Position numbers and translations under genes: made by a program
Shown here: positions 22,401 to 31,040 of the stretch, in pieces
Layout of the letters: each line of letters begins with the position of its first letter
How positions within the stretch are numbered: position 1 is the first letter of the stretch
The notes under the pieces: model-generated
What the model was told of the DNA's origin: nothing
What the model saw: the letters and a program-made list of their open reading frames with translations, nothing else
The model's database searches: none
Assembly: GCA_022393335.1 (NCBI GenBank)
Contig: JAJEKB010021090.1
Span: 1,123,605 to 1,187,604, forward strand
Length of the DNA: 64,000 bases
Origin: Macrotrachela quadricornifera
Taxonomy: Eukaryota; Rotifera; Eurotatoria; Philodinida; Philodinidae
Reading direction: 5' to 3'

Positions 22401-24711
22401 ATGCAATGAAGTTTGTTACGATTCTTACATTCAACGATGTGTGAATGGTCACGTGAAGTGCATTAAGAATTGTTCTGATGTATGCTACAACTCGTCATCA
22501 CAGATATGTTCGAATGGAACACTATGCAATCTCGGTCAACAACTGTGCCACGTGAAATATAATAGTGATGGTGGTTGGAGACATGGCTCATCAGAATATG
22601 TGTGTTACTATCCGACTTCTGAAGTATGCTTTAACAACACACTTTGTAATCATCCATCGCGTTCATGCAACCAACAATGTCTGAAAGATAACGAAGTGTG
22701 TGTCAATGATTCTACAATTTGTAAGCTTCCACAACGCTATGTGACTTATGAAACTGGACAAATTAGGTTTTGCAATGGTGTTTGTTATGATTTTAAAATC
22801 CAACAGTGTGTGAATAATAGCGTAACGTGTATTAAAAATTGTTCGGATATATGCTACAACCCATCATCGCAGTCCTGTTTCAATGGAAATCTTTGTAATC
22901 TCGGTGAAGAATTATGTGAGGTAAGATATGGTAGCGGTTACAGTTCGAGATATAGCTCACCAGAAAATGTCTGTTACAATCCTGCTAAGAAAATATGCTA
23001 TAAAAACTTAGTTTGTGATCGTTCATCGGGTTCATGTAATCAACAATGCCTAAGATACAACGAAGTGTGTGTCAATGGTTCCACAATTTGTAAAATACAG
23101 AGGCATTATATTTTCAATCAGGACGACCTGATAAAATTATGTAATGGAGTCTGTTATGATTCTTACATCCAACAATGTGTCGATGGTAGTGTTGAGTGTA
23201 TTAGTAATTGTTCTGATGTATGCTACAACCCTGCATCACACACATGTTTGAATGAAACAGTTTGCGGTCTGGAGGAACAATTATGTCTTGTTGGAGATGG
23301 TGTATTGCAATACGTGTGTTACGATCCTACTTGGAAGACATGTTCTAGAAACATGCTTTGCTATGACTCTAGTTGGAATGGGTGTTCTGAAAACGGGGGT
23401 TGTCATCATCCATCACGATCGTGCAACCGACAATGTCTAAGAAATAACGAAGTGTGCATAAATAATTCTGCAATTTGTAAAGTCGAAATGCCCTATTATC
23501 ATTATGAATATGATCAGATAAAATTATGCAATGGCGTTTGTTATGATTCTGCAATCCAACAATGCGTTAGTAATAAGTTGAATTGCGTTGAGAACTGTTC
23601 TAATGTATGTTATAATCCTTCGTCACGGATATGCTTGAATGGAACGCTCTGCAGGCCTGGTGAACAACTTTGTCTTGTTAAATTGGATAATTTAAATGGT
23701 TCGAAATATACTTCATCGAAATCTGAGTGTTACGATCCTACGTTTAAAGCATGTTTAAACAACACACTTTGTGATCGTGCGCTGCGCTTGTGCAACGAAC
23801 GATGTCTGAAAGAAAATGAAATGTGCGTTAATCATTCCACAATTTGCGAAGTTAAAGAGCATCATTCTTTTTATGGAGCAGGTCAAATTCAATTATGTAA
23901 TGGGATCTGTTATGATTCTCACATCCAACAATGTGTCGATGGTAGTATCGAGTGTATTAGTAATTGTTCTGATGTATGCTACAATCCTGTATCACAGATG
24001 TGTTTGAATGAAACAGTGTGTAGTTTTGGTTATAAATTATGCCATACTCTTTATGATAGTTTGAATGGATCGAAATATAGTTTACCCCGATATCAGTGTT
24101 ACGATCCTACGTATAGAGCATGCCGGAACAATACACTCTGTGATGATGCATCGCGTTCATGCAATCAGCAGTGTCTGAAATACGAAGAAGTGTGTGTGAA
24201 TGGTTCCACAATTTGTAAAGTCGAAATGCACTATTATCATTATGAATATGACCAGATAAAATTATGCAATGGCGTTTGTTATGATTCTGCAATCCAACTA
24301 TGTATCAGTAAGAAGGTGAATTGCATTAAGAATTGTTCTAATGTTTGTTATAACCCTTCCTCACGGGTATGCTTGAACGGAACGCTATGCAGGACTGGTG
24401 AAAAATTCTGTCATGTTAAATATGATACTTCTAACGGATCGAAATATAACTCAACAAAATATGAGTGTTACAATCCTACTTTTCAGGTATGCTATAAAAA
24501 TAGACTATGTGATCATCCATCACGGTTATGCAATCAACAATGTCTAAAGAGGAACGAAGTGTGTGTGAATGGTTCCACAATTTGTGAAGTTCAAGGATAC
24601 TTTTATGATTATAATGAAGGCCAAATACAATTATGCAATGGAGTCTGTTATGATTCTGCGATGGAAAAGTGCGATAAAGAATATTTATTGTCAAAGGTTG
24701 TGGAGCGTTAG
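16456..24711 (+). CDS. giant secreted cysteine-rich tandem-repeat protein
   Basis: One uninterrupted 2,751-aa frame. A hydrophobic stretch at about residues 14-31 after a short N-region acts as a likely signal peptide. The rest is about 21 copies of a unit of about 125 aa with some 16 cysteines. Each unit contains three submodules headed by CY[DN][PS], then a HPSRSCNQQCL segment and EVCVN-STIC. N-glycosylation sites (NNT, NDS, NGS, NCS) recur in nearly every unit. No transmembrane segment. The spacing CYxP-x5-C-x4/5-C-x5-C resembles the small carbohydrate-binding CBM52-type modules of fungal glucanases; that is an inference from pattern only. An 8.2-kb single exon is unusual among the intron-bearing genes here. 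Units are not equally related: blocks near 17.1-17.5 and 18.3-18.7 kb are almost identical. AATAAA lies about 60 bp after the stop. A structural, adhesive or sugar-binding secreted role is plausible, not shown. Confidence 0.85.
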   Translation: MCIPMSVSTNICKPIIYFTYIILLPVLILPSPSNLSPQIFCPQSHLLCGATICYDPLTHLCDEFNKTIQCIATCRNHCYNPTTHTCLNRTLCSLGHQLCLVKHKSSDESNYIQSKYQCYNATSQACFRNRLCNHPSRSCNNQCLDDNEVCVNYSTICHVPTVHSNYQHGRIQLCNAICYDSTIQECISNNVACIKNCSDECYNPSSHSCVNGQLCDLGKELCHVKYNSDDGSKYYLPQYVCYDPTTKVCFNNTLCSHPSRSCNKQCLKSNEVCLNDSTICKLTTDYFLLEHPEFQSCNGVCYEPAIHRCVFGSVECIKTCSNVCYNPSKHKCLKGTLCILGQHLCHMKYNNDDGWRYNSPKYVCYNSSLQSCIQGRLCNLGEQLCLIRYSTSSRWKLSSPQYECYDPTSKTCFYNILCDHPSRSCNQQCLKDDEVCVNNVTICEVKGHHLDYKDNRIQLCNGICYDSEIRQCVSGSIQCIQNCSNTCYNPSLKTCFNGKLCDLGEELCQVKYNSDDGSKYYLPQYVCYDPSSKACFNNTLCNHPSRSCIQQCLMYNEVCVNEVTICEVKGHHSHYDDNRIQLCNGICYDSEIKQCVNGSIQCIDDCSNICYNPSSHSCVNGQLCDLGKKLCHVKYNSDDGSKYYLPQYVCYDPTFKACFNNTLCSHPSRSCNKQCLKSNEVCLNDSTICKLTTDYFLLEHPEFQSCNGVCYEPAIHRCVYGSVECIKTCSNVCYNPSKHKCLKGTLCILGQHLCHVKYNSYGGWRYDSSKYVCYDPSSEACFRNRICDHPSRSCNQKCLQDNEVCVNNRTICKVKKVHNDYEHGQIKLCNEACYDSKTQQCINGTVQCIGNCSSLCYNPSFKSCFNGKLCNLGQQLCQMKYDSDYDWRHGSSEYVCYDPTSKACFNNTLCNHPSRSCNQRCLKDDEVCVNNVTICEVKGHHSHYDDNRIQLCNDICYDSEIKQCVNGSVECISNCSNICYNPSLKSCFNGKLCDLGEELCHVKYDSDDDWRHGSSEYVCYNPSSQVCFHNRLCDHPSQSCNGQCLDKNELCVNDSTICQVQSSYSVYGEDRIQSCNGACYHSRVQKCVNDTIMCINQCSNKCYNPSSQICLHGIICRLDEHLCQVEYDVSNVSKYFSSGLCYNPSLKSCFNGKLCDLGKELCHVKYNSDDGWRHGSSEYVCYDPTSKACFNHTLCNHPSRSCNQQCLKYDEVCVNGSTICQLKAHYSFYQHTEFQSCIGVCYDSVIHQCVDGRVVCFNCADECYNPSIQLCLNGTICRLGQQLCHVKDSVPFRRSRTLPQNQCYDPASKACFSNKLCNHPSRSCNQQCLKDNEVCVNDSTICQVSGYYSHFDDDRMQLCNGVCYNSLIQQCINDTIDCFKKCSSVCYDATTHSCFDGQLCALGQQICEVKYDGDSDTEYSSPQYECYDPTSKACYNNTLCDYPSKSCNQQCLRSGEVCLNNSTICKLTGHHFSFEISELKTCDGVCYESTIQQCVNNTVMCIKNCSNVCYNPSLQSCFDGQLCTLGQQSCQVKYDAHRDAQYASSRYVCYDPTSEVCFNNTLCNHPSRSCNQQCLKDNEVCVNHSTICKPSKYQFRYKADDFGLCNGSCYETAIQQCVNGSVECISNCSNVCYNPSSQSCVNEKLCDLGQQLCHLKYDNDDGWRHGSSEYVCYDPTSKACFNNTLCDHPSRSCSQHCLGYYEVCVNGSIICKVQKSYFNYNKDEIKLCNGVCYDSYTQQCVDGTVECISNCSDVCYNPISQSCLNGKLCNVGEQLCYVKHNSDDRSRYSSPKYVCYKPTSEVCHNNKLCNRPSSSCGQKCLKRDEVCVDNSTICRLRRYYFTAKPEIYYFNRKPDQFQSCNGICYKSVIEQCVNGHVKCITNCDGVCYDKSIQRCVNGTVCDIGEKLCVVKYGTDSDTEYGVPQYKCYDPSYKACFNNTLCNHPWRSCNQQCLKNNEICVGDETICKVEKYYHNYKLYQIKLCNEVCYDSYIQRCVNGHVKCIKNCSDVCYNSSSQICSNGTLCNLGQQLCHVKYNSDGGWRHGSSEYVCYYPTSEVCFNNTLCNHPSRSCNQQCLKDNEVCVNDSTICKLPQRYVTYETGQIRFCNGVCYDFKIQQCVNNSVTCIKNCSDICYNPSSQSCFNGNLCNLGEELCEVRYGSGYSSRYSSPENVCYNPAKKICYKNLVCDRSSGSCNQQCLRYNEVCVNGSTICKIQRHYIFNQDDLIKLCNGVCYDSYIQQCVDGSVECISNCSDVCYNPASHTCLNETVCGLEEQLCLVGDGVLQYVCYDPTWKTCSRNMLCYDSSWNGCSENGGCHHPSRSCNRQCLRNNEVCINNSAICKVEMPYYHYEYDQIKLCNGVCYDSAIQQCVSNKLNCVENCSNVCYNPSSRICLNGTLCRPGEQLCLVKLDNLNGSKYTSSKSECYDPTFKACLNNTLCDRALRLCNERCLKENEMCVNHSTICEVKEHHSFYGAGQIQLCNGICYDSHIQQCVDGSIECISNCSDVCYNPVSQMCLNETVCSFGYKLCHTLYDSLNGSKYSLPRYQCYDPTYRACRNNTLCDDASRSCNQQCLKYEEVCVNGSTICKVEMHYYHYEYDQIKLCNGVCYDSAIQLCISKKVNCIKNCSNVCYNPSSRVCLNGTLCRTGEKFCHVKYDTSNGSKYNSTKYECYNPTFQVCYKNRLCDHPSRLCNQQCLKRNEVCVNGSTICEVQGYFYDYNEGQIQLCNGVCYDSAMEKCDKEYLLSKVVER

Positions 24712-25731
24712 ATAATTCTTTGATTACAAGGTTTTCTATAAAAAGTTTTGCTTTCGAAAAAACTTTTGAATAAATTTTATCGCTATATAGAAGCGTTTAG
24801 AAATGTTTTAGACTATGATAATATTCAAACAACCTATGACACCATCTTGAGGGTGTGGGTAAGGGTGTAAATGATATTGTGGGTTTTACGTGTCTTTTCT
24901 CCACTCTCACGCACATTCTTCCTGGTTAAGGTTGTCCGTACTCAGGTCAACCAATCAAGGGGAAAAGGGCAGACTTGAAGTAGGAAAATACAGCAAAGTA
25001 CAAAAGTAGTTCAAAGTATTTGGAAGTAGCTCCAAGTATAGAGAAGTAGCTCCAAGTATAGAGAAGTAGCTCAAAGTACTTGAAAGTACGACAAAGTACT
25101 TCAAATTACGACAAAATTACGCCCAGGTACTTCAAAACTACGCGATTGTACTTTAAAGTAGCATCAAGTACTTAATGTACTCCAGAGACCGTATCAGGGC
25201 ACTTTTTTCATACCTTACCCTGCCCTGCTCTGTCCTCAGGATAAATCCCATTAGGGCAGGGTGCCCTGCAGGACGTTTTACATAATTTAAAGATCTCTAT
25301 GTCTACATGTCTAATGCGTCCGAAGAGAAAAATGTTTGATTATGTTTAGTAACTGTACTTAACTGATATTATCTTTTCAAATTGCTATTTGCTACAACAA
25401 TTCTGTTCAACATAGAGATGTAATATAGTATCTATCAATGAATGATAACACCAGAATTCCTAAATCTAATTTTGGAAGGCCAGAAAGTTTTCGTAGAAAA
25501 ACTAGAAGTTCATCAGGAGGTTTTTCGACATCAGACAACGGTCTCGCGATCTTTCCTGAGTAAACTGAAAATTTCTTCAGAAAAGCGTTTACTAACTGAA
25601 AAGCAAATTAATCTATACAACGAAGATATAAACTAATTTGCTATGCTCAACTTTTGCTTTTCAGCAATCGATCTTAATGAATCAAGAATAACTAATGGAA
25701 TCAATATGAATGTTATAATAAGATAGAATAA
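24712..25731. other. intergenic with AGTA-type short repeats
   Basis: From about 24990 to 25190 the words AAGTAGCTCCAAGTATAG and AAAGTACTT recur imperfectly every 20-30 bp. A CCTGCCCTGC / GGGCAGGG pair near 25215-25270 can form a hairpin. No gene supported; a 64-codon frame at 25442 is unsupported. Confidence 0.5.
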
Positions 25732-25807
25732 ATGCAGAGTTTTTAGCTTTGCCGACGCGTTTCGTGTTATTTATTAAAATATAGAAACATTCATCAGGGC
25801 TCTGCAT
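25732..25807 (-). ncRNA. hammerhead ribozyme at the 3' side of the Penelope-like element
   Basis: On the minus strand: outer stem I ATGCAGA (25807-25801) pairing with TCTGCAT (25738-25732), inner stem I GCC/GGC, catalytic CTGATGA (25797-25791), stem II TGTT/AACA with an AT-rich loop, GAAA (25763-25760), palindromic ACGCGT and cleavage nucleotide C at 25754, followed by GGC. The same minimal self-complementary stem III as in the 6-kb array. Hammerheads of this kind are established in Penelope-like elements. Confidence 0.8.
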
Positions 25808-25947
25808 ATCTATACATAAACTCTTTAACAAAAAGAAAAGAATGGAACAGGCTGTAAGCCTAAATGAAACAGAATATGAAAAAAGATTTTCATGGAAGAA
25901 ACTGGACTAATCTAATATGTCTCTGTTTAGACGTTGATAGACATCTA

Positions 25948-27254
25948 ACGGGTGCGGCATAAAGAATGGCGGTCTCAGTATTTTGACTATATCTCGCCCA
26001 GTTTTCATCCTATCGAGCTCATTCTTTTTTTAAAAGATGCGCCATGAAATTCTCTACAAAACTGTGTAGTTTATTTTCCCTCTTTCAGATACAGTCATTT
26101 TTTACGTCATGAAAAGTAAAGACGTGCAAAGTATTGTACTTTCTAAGTGTAAAAATGGTGAAAGTGCAACAGTAATATTTAATCATCTTAATGGTGCCAT
26201 TAGTCTTAGGACAATTGAAAGATGGTGCAAAATGATCAGGGATACTGGCTCAATCAGTTTATCATATTCACCAGGTCGTCCACGTGTTGCTCGTACCAAA
26301 AACATAATTCAAAGGGTGAAAGGTCGAATGAATCGTAAAAAACGGATTTCAGCCCGGAAATTAGCAAATGAATTGGATGTTTCTGAACGATCTATGCGAA
26401 GAATATTAAAGAATGACCTAGGACTTCGACCATACAAGAAGCGAATTGAACCATTACTTACGGATATTCACAAAACTAAACGGTTAGCATTTGCAAACTG
26501 GATACGCAATAATTTTCGAAAAAAACAAACAATGACAATTCTTTTCACCGATGAGAAGATGTTTGATTTAGACGGAATATACAATGCCCAAAATGATAGA
26601 ATCTGGGCGGTTAACCGTGCTGAAGCAGATGTCAAAGGTGGTATTAAAAAAAAACGAAAATTTCCTCAGAAAATAATGGTTTGGTTAGAAGTATGCTCTC
26701 AAGGTATTACACCGTTGATCATTTTTGATAAGGGAACTGTAGATCATCAACGTTATATCAAGGAAGTCCTGCCAGTGGCTAAAAAATACGGTGATAAAGT
26801 CTTTGGGACTGATTGGATTTACCAACAGGATGGTGCCAAACCACACACCCATCATCTGTCCCAACAATGGTGTAAAGAACATCTTCCAAACTTTATCGAT
26901 AAAGATCATTGGCCACCAAACAGTCCCGATCTCAATCCGCTGGATTATTGCATATGGGACGAATTCGTACAACAGATGAATTGGGATAAAGTTCAATCAA
27001 AAAAAACTTTGATTAATGAACTAAAGCGCGGTGTTAAAAAAATAAGATACGAAGTTGTACTAGAAAGTTGTGTGAAATGGACAAACCGTTTATATCATTT
27101 GTCAAAAAATAATGGAGATTACTTACATTAAATAAACTACACAGTTTTGTAGAGAATTTCATGGCGCATCTTTTAAAAAAAGAATGAGCTCGATAGGATG
27201 AAAATTGGGCGAGATATAGTCAAAATACTGAGACCGCCATTCTTTATGCCGCGT
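25948..27254 (+). mobile_element. Tc1/mariner transposon, maT-like, with open transposase
   Basis: 1,307 bp with inverted terminal repeats of about 160 bp (left 25948-26100, right 27130-27254) that include GCGGCATAAAGAATGGCGGTC, flanked by TA (25946-25947, 27255-27256). The left end has four extra bases (GGGT) against the right. It encodes an uninterrupted transposase, so it is either recent or still active. It lies inside the 3' part of the Penelope-like element. Confidence 0.85.
26109..27131 (+). CDS. mariner-superfamily transposase, DD37D (maT-like)
   Basis: 340 aa, full length for the family and without stops. The N-terminal third holds two helix-turn-helix regions (LRTIERWCKMI and ISARKLANELDVSERSMRRIL) for terminal-repeat binding. 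The catalytic triad is readable: D148 in FTDEKMF, D241 in YQQDGAKPH and the third D in SPDLNPLDY about residue 279, giving 37 residues between the second and third Asp, the spacing used to define maT. Cuts and pastes the element in the nucleus at TA sites. The start ATG follows the left terminal repeat directly. Confidence 0.88.
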   Translation: MKSKDVQSIVLSKCKNGESATVIFNHLNGAISLRTIERWCKMIRDTGSISLSYSPGRPRVARTKNIIQRVKGRMNRKKRISARKLANELDVSERSMRRILKNDLGLRPYKKRIEPLLTDIHKTKRLAFANWIRNNFRKKQTMTILFTDEKMFDLDGIYNAQNDRIWAVNRAEADVKGGIKKKRKFPQKIMVWLEVCSQGITPLIIFDKGTVDHQRYIKEVLPVAKKYGDKVFGTDWIYQQDGAKPHTHHLSQQWCKEHLPNFIDKDHWPPNSPDLNPLDYCIWDEFVQQMNWDKVQSKKTLINELKRGVKKIRYEVVLESCVKWTNRLYHLSKNNGDYLH

Positions 27255-27293
27255 TAGTATATGTGTGAATCAAGTGAGGTACAATTTGACCGA

Positions 27294-29694
27294 TTATATA
27301 AGCCAACAACTGTTTAAAGTTGGATTGGTTTGATAATAAACTGAGTCATATGTAAAGGGTGAGCCAAAAGTCTTGGTCGTTTTCAGAAAAATTGCTCGTT
27401 CTCCCTTATAGTAAATTCAAATTCGCTCAAAATTGGAGCAATAATCACTTATCATACGGCGAATATTACCCTAAATTTTCAAACCTATAGTCTTTATTAT
27501 AAGGGAGATATACGAAAAATAAGATGATGGAAAAAAAGTTTTTTTTTCAAAAAATCAAAATAGTGAGCGTTTGCGGTAGACGTTATTCAAAGTTTCAATA
27601 AATTGTTTTTTTTCGTTTTCTTATATATGCTCCGATAGAGCACAAGTAGCTGATTATGAGAGATTGATTTTTAGCTTTTTAAAGAGCTTTTCGGGTGGAA
27701 AAAAGGAGGAAAACAGAAAATACCGCATATTTTGAAAAATGATACGTTTCGCAGACAAAATGGTTCTTTTCGAAGTTTTGTTCCTTTTTTCTACCTAAAA
27801 AACTTTTTTAAAAGCTAAAAATTAATCTATCATAATCAGCTGCTTGTGCTCTATTAAAGCATATATAAGAAAACGAGAAAAAACAATTTATTAAAACTTT
27901 GAATTACGTCTACCGCAAACGCTCACCATTTTGATTTTTTGGAAAAAAAAGCTTTTTTCGAAAAAATTTTTTTTTCCATCATCTTATTTTCCGTATATCT
28001 CCCTTATAATAAAGACTATAGGTTTGAAAATTTAGGGTAATATTCGCCGTATGATAAGTGATTATTGCTCCAATTTTGAGCGAATTTGAATTTACTATAA
28101 GGGAGAACGAGCAATTTTTCTGAAAACGACCAAGACTTTTGGCTCACCCTTTAGGTAATTTTGTTTCATATGGTGTATCAATAATTTGTTGACGCAATTT
28201 CTGATAGTTCTGTGTAGTGAATGGTTCACTAATGTGAAACTTATCTAATACACGTTGAAATTGTTCGTCAATAAATTGGATAGGATACTTATTTAATAGA
28301 AGATCCATTCGTACTTGGCTTTGTTCTTTGGAATAAACTTCATATGTCGAACAGTACCTAATTGCACGAATTAGCATGGTGAACGGAATGTTCTTTTTCG
28401 TGTGTAACGGATGAATACTATTAAACGATAAGTAATAAGGTTCATACGATGGTTTGTTGTAGACTTGTATAAATAATTGACCATCTTGGTTTTCCACAGA
28501 GAGATCGAGAAAATTGGCTTGATGGCCGATGCTGGCTCTTAATTCAATATTCTCGTCAAATGTATTCCATCGATCCAGCTGTTTTCGGAAATGACGCAAC
28601 GGCCAGTTGACTACAATGAATATATCATCGATATAACGAAAGTAAAGGCCGCCGCGGTTTGTTATCTGTTTAATTATATTTTGTTCGAAGAAGAACATAT
28701 AACAATTGACAATGGTCAAGGTTAATGGAGAACCCATGGCACCCCCTCGAATTTGATGATAGTATTGATTCTTATAAGAGAAATAATTATTTTGAATGAC
28801 GAATCTAGCCAAACGAATAATTGCTTCAGCTTTTAAATCTTTGATTGATTTTAACCGATGATGATCCAGTAGTTCTTTTAATGCTAGTACATCTTCAATT
28901 TGTGGAATAATTGTATAGAGATCTGTTACATCAATTGTTGATAACAAAGTTTCTTTCTCGAGATTACTCGAGGACCATTTTTGAACATGTTGAAGTAATT
29001 CAGAGCCATCTGTGACGGTTGTCTTTGAAGCCATTCGGTCAAATAAAGGTCGTAAGAGATCGTCGAGAAACTTTGAAATCTTAATTGTAGGATGTTTAAG
29101 ACCGGAAATGATTGGACGCAAAGGTGTACCAGGCTTATGTGCTTTGGGAAGATAATACAGATGGGCTAATTCAACTTCATCTGTTTTGGCACATATTTGT
29201 TCATACTGCCTTTGTGTAATCGATTTGGCTAATCGTGAACTTAATAGATATTTGTTTGTTCGCTCGATAAGGTCAGGCAAAGGGTCGATTGTACCAAGAC
29301 ATTGATAGGCTTTGGTCCTATTCATATATGCTAAGGGCTTTTGCTCATAGTCGTCCTTGTGACCTAAATGGAAGACTTTGGATTTGTCTGTTTTTCGAAC
29401 AGTAGTATTTGTTAATTTGAATTTGTATTTTAGTCGTTTTACTCGACGATGATAATTCTGCTTCTTATTCTGACGATGATGGTTGTGCAGATTTTGAAGT
29501 AATCCATTTAGCTCATTGATAAATTCATCGACTGGACGACCGGGGCTTACTTTTTTCTCGTGAAAACGAGTTTCGATTTTTCGTCGAAGAGTTGCCAGCT
29601 CGAGTGTACGTCACCGAGATGCCGTTTGTGAATTATCATAAATGAATCGTGGACCTAATTGAAGTAAATCATACTCATCATCAGATAAGGTAAT
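27294..29694 (-). pseudogene. Penelope-like reverse transcriptase, interrupted
   Basis: The core frame 28144-29325 (393 aa) carries reverse-transcriptase signatures of Penelope-like elements: LPKAHKPGTPLRPIISG, GGAMGSPLT and the catalytic YIDD. The frame extends upstream of its first ATG to about 29694 and is broken by a single in-frame TGA at 29611-29613 (from an Arg codon, judging by context). Downstream, the apparent end at 28144 is created by the MITE; without the MITE and one TA the frame runs on to a TAA at 27294-27296. No endonuclease motif follows. The element would have used a target-primed or telomere-end-primed mechanism; this copy is dead. Confidence 0.8.
27355..28151. mobile_element. 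797-bp palindromic MITE
   Basis: Ends AAGGGTGAGCCAAAAGTCTTGG and its complement, flanked by TA (27353-27354, 28152-28153). The arms pair almost end to end with a centre near 27740. The AGGGTGxxCCAAAAGTC style of end is seen in many mariner-like elements. It disrupts the C-terminal coding region of the Penelope-like element. Confidence 0.87.
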
Positions 29695-29721
29695 TTGAGA
29701 GTGAGAGTGTGGGTGGATGTG

Positions 29722-31040
29722 CACTCTAAAAAAAATTGGTGTTCTACCGAACTTTGAAGGTTTAACACTGTTTTACGAAACGATTTTAAGTTCCGTAGCA
29801 TGAAAAACGTTTCGTAATTTCCATACAAAACTTTTTTAAGTTCCGAAAACTGAAGAAAGTTCTGAAGTTTTACTACGAAACCCTCTGGAAGTTTCATGCA
29901 TCGTGTACTGAACTTCAGTAGGTTCGCATGTTTTGTACAAAACCGTTGACAATTCCGTAACAGCATCTAAAAGTTTCGTATAAGTTCCACGAAGCCATCC
30001 ATAACTTCATGAGTGCTCTAATAGTTCCGGATACATTGTACGAAACGAAGCATGGTTTCGTAATAGACATGCCAAACCATTACATCATTAACGAAACTAT
30101 GAACAGTTTCGTCCCATGTATACTGAACCAATTGATGTTTTACGAAACCACTGATAGTTTTGTAACACGCCTAAAAGTTCCGTATTTCTTATACGAATCT
30201 ATCGAAAGTTTCGTAAAATATCGAAAGGTTCAGCATACATTGTACGAAGCTGTTCATAGTTTCGTAAATGATGTAATGGTTCGGTATACCTGTTACGAAA
30301 CCATAGCTAGTTTCGTACAATGTATCAGGAACTATTAGAACACTTACGAAATTATGAATGCTTTGTGGAACATATACGGAACCTTTAGATGCAGTACGAA
30401 ACTCCTCATGGTTTCGTAACATGCACATGGAACCTTCAGATGACTGATGAAACTGTTATTAGTTTCGTATAAGATATACTAAACTACTACATGGCTTTCG
30501 AAACTATTAATGGTTTCGTAAAATATGCGCAGAACCTTTACAATCCTTACGGAGCTATTCATGGTTTCGTCAAAGGTATACCGAACCATTACATTATTTA
30601 CGAAACTATGATCAGCTTCGTACAATGTATGCTCAACCTTTTGATATTTTATGAAACTTTCGATAGATTTGTAAAAGAAATACGGAACTTTTAGTCGTTC
30701 CACAAAACTATAAGTGGTTTTGCAAAACATCAATTGGTTCAGCATATATGGGACGAAACTGTTCATAGTTTCGTAAATGATGTAATGTTTTGGTACGTCT
30801 GTTACGAAACTGTCAACGGTTTTGTACAAAACATGCGAATCTACTGAAGTTTAGTACACGATGCAAGAAACTTCTAGAGGGTTTCGTAATAAAACTGTGA
30901 AACTCTTTTCAATTTTCGAGGTGACGGTGAGGTTCTGTATGAAAATTACGAAACGATTTTCGTACCACGCAAATTAAAATCATTTTGTAAAACAGTGCCA
31001 AAACTTCAAAGTTTAGTAGAACACCTATTTTTTTACAGTG
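29722..31040. repeat. foldback element built of hairpins every 51 bp
   Basis: Ends CACTCTAAAAAAAATTGGTG and the complement of TAGGTGTTCTACTAAAC..., CACTGTAAAAAAA. Between them, 24-nt hairpins of form TACGAAAC-8 nt-GTTTCGTA start at 30039, 30090, 30141, 30192, 30243, 30294, 30345, 30395, 30446, 30497, 30548, 30599, 30650, 30701, 30752 and 30803, with weaker ones at 29988 and 29936. The 27-nt spacers carry GAACC or GGTTC. The whole array is itself an inverted repeat about a centre near 30430. Because 51 is 17 codons, both strands show spurious frames with a 17-residue YET..SFV period. Layout recalls foldback transposons, whose long inverted repeats consist of short tandem units. Confidence 0.85.

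Larger units (their letters stand above)
25732..29694 (-). mobile_element. Penelope-like retroelement, split by two later insertions
   Basis: Runs on the minus strand from about 29694 (5' truncated where a foldback element begins) through the reverse-transcriptase frame to a hammerhead ribozyme at 25.7 kb. Removing the MITE at 27355-28151 and the maT element at 25948-27254, each with one TA copy, gives a continuous element of about 1.9 kb. A GIY-YIG endonuclease region is not visible, which fits either the endonuclease-lacking Athena-like lineage known from bdelloids or a truncated copy. Confidence 0.75.

Noticed and set aside
30039..30826. CRISPR array
   Set aside because: Regular palindromic repeats with spacers superficially fit, but this is eukaryotic DNA, the repeat arms vary between units, spacers share a core motif, the array is an inverted repeat and no cas genes are present.
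30009..30829. Open frames on both strands with a 17-residue YET..SFV repeat
   Set aside because: They exist on both strands because the DNA consists of 24-bp palindromes every 51 bp; no start context, splice sites or homology support translation.
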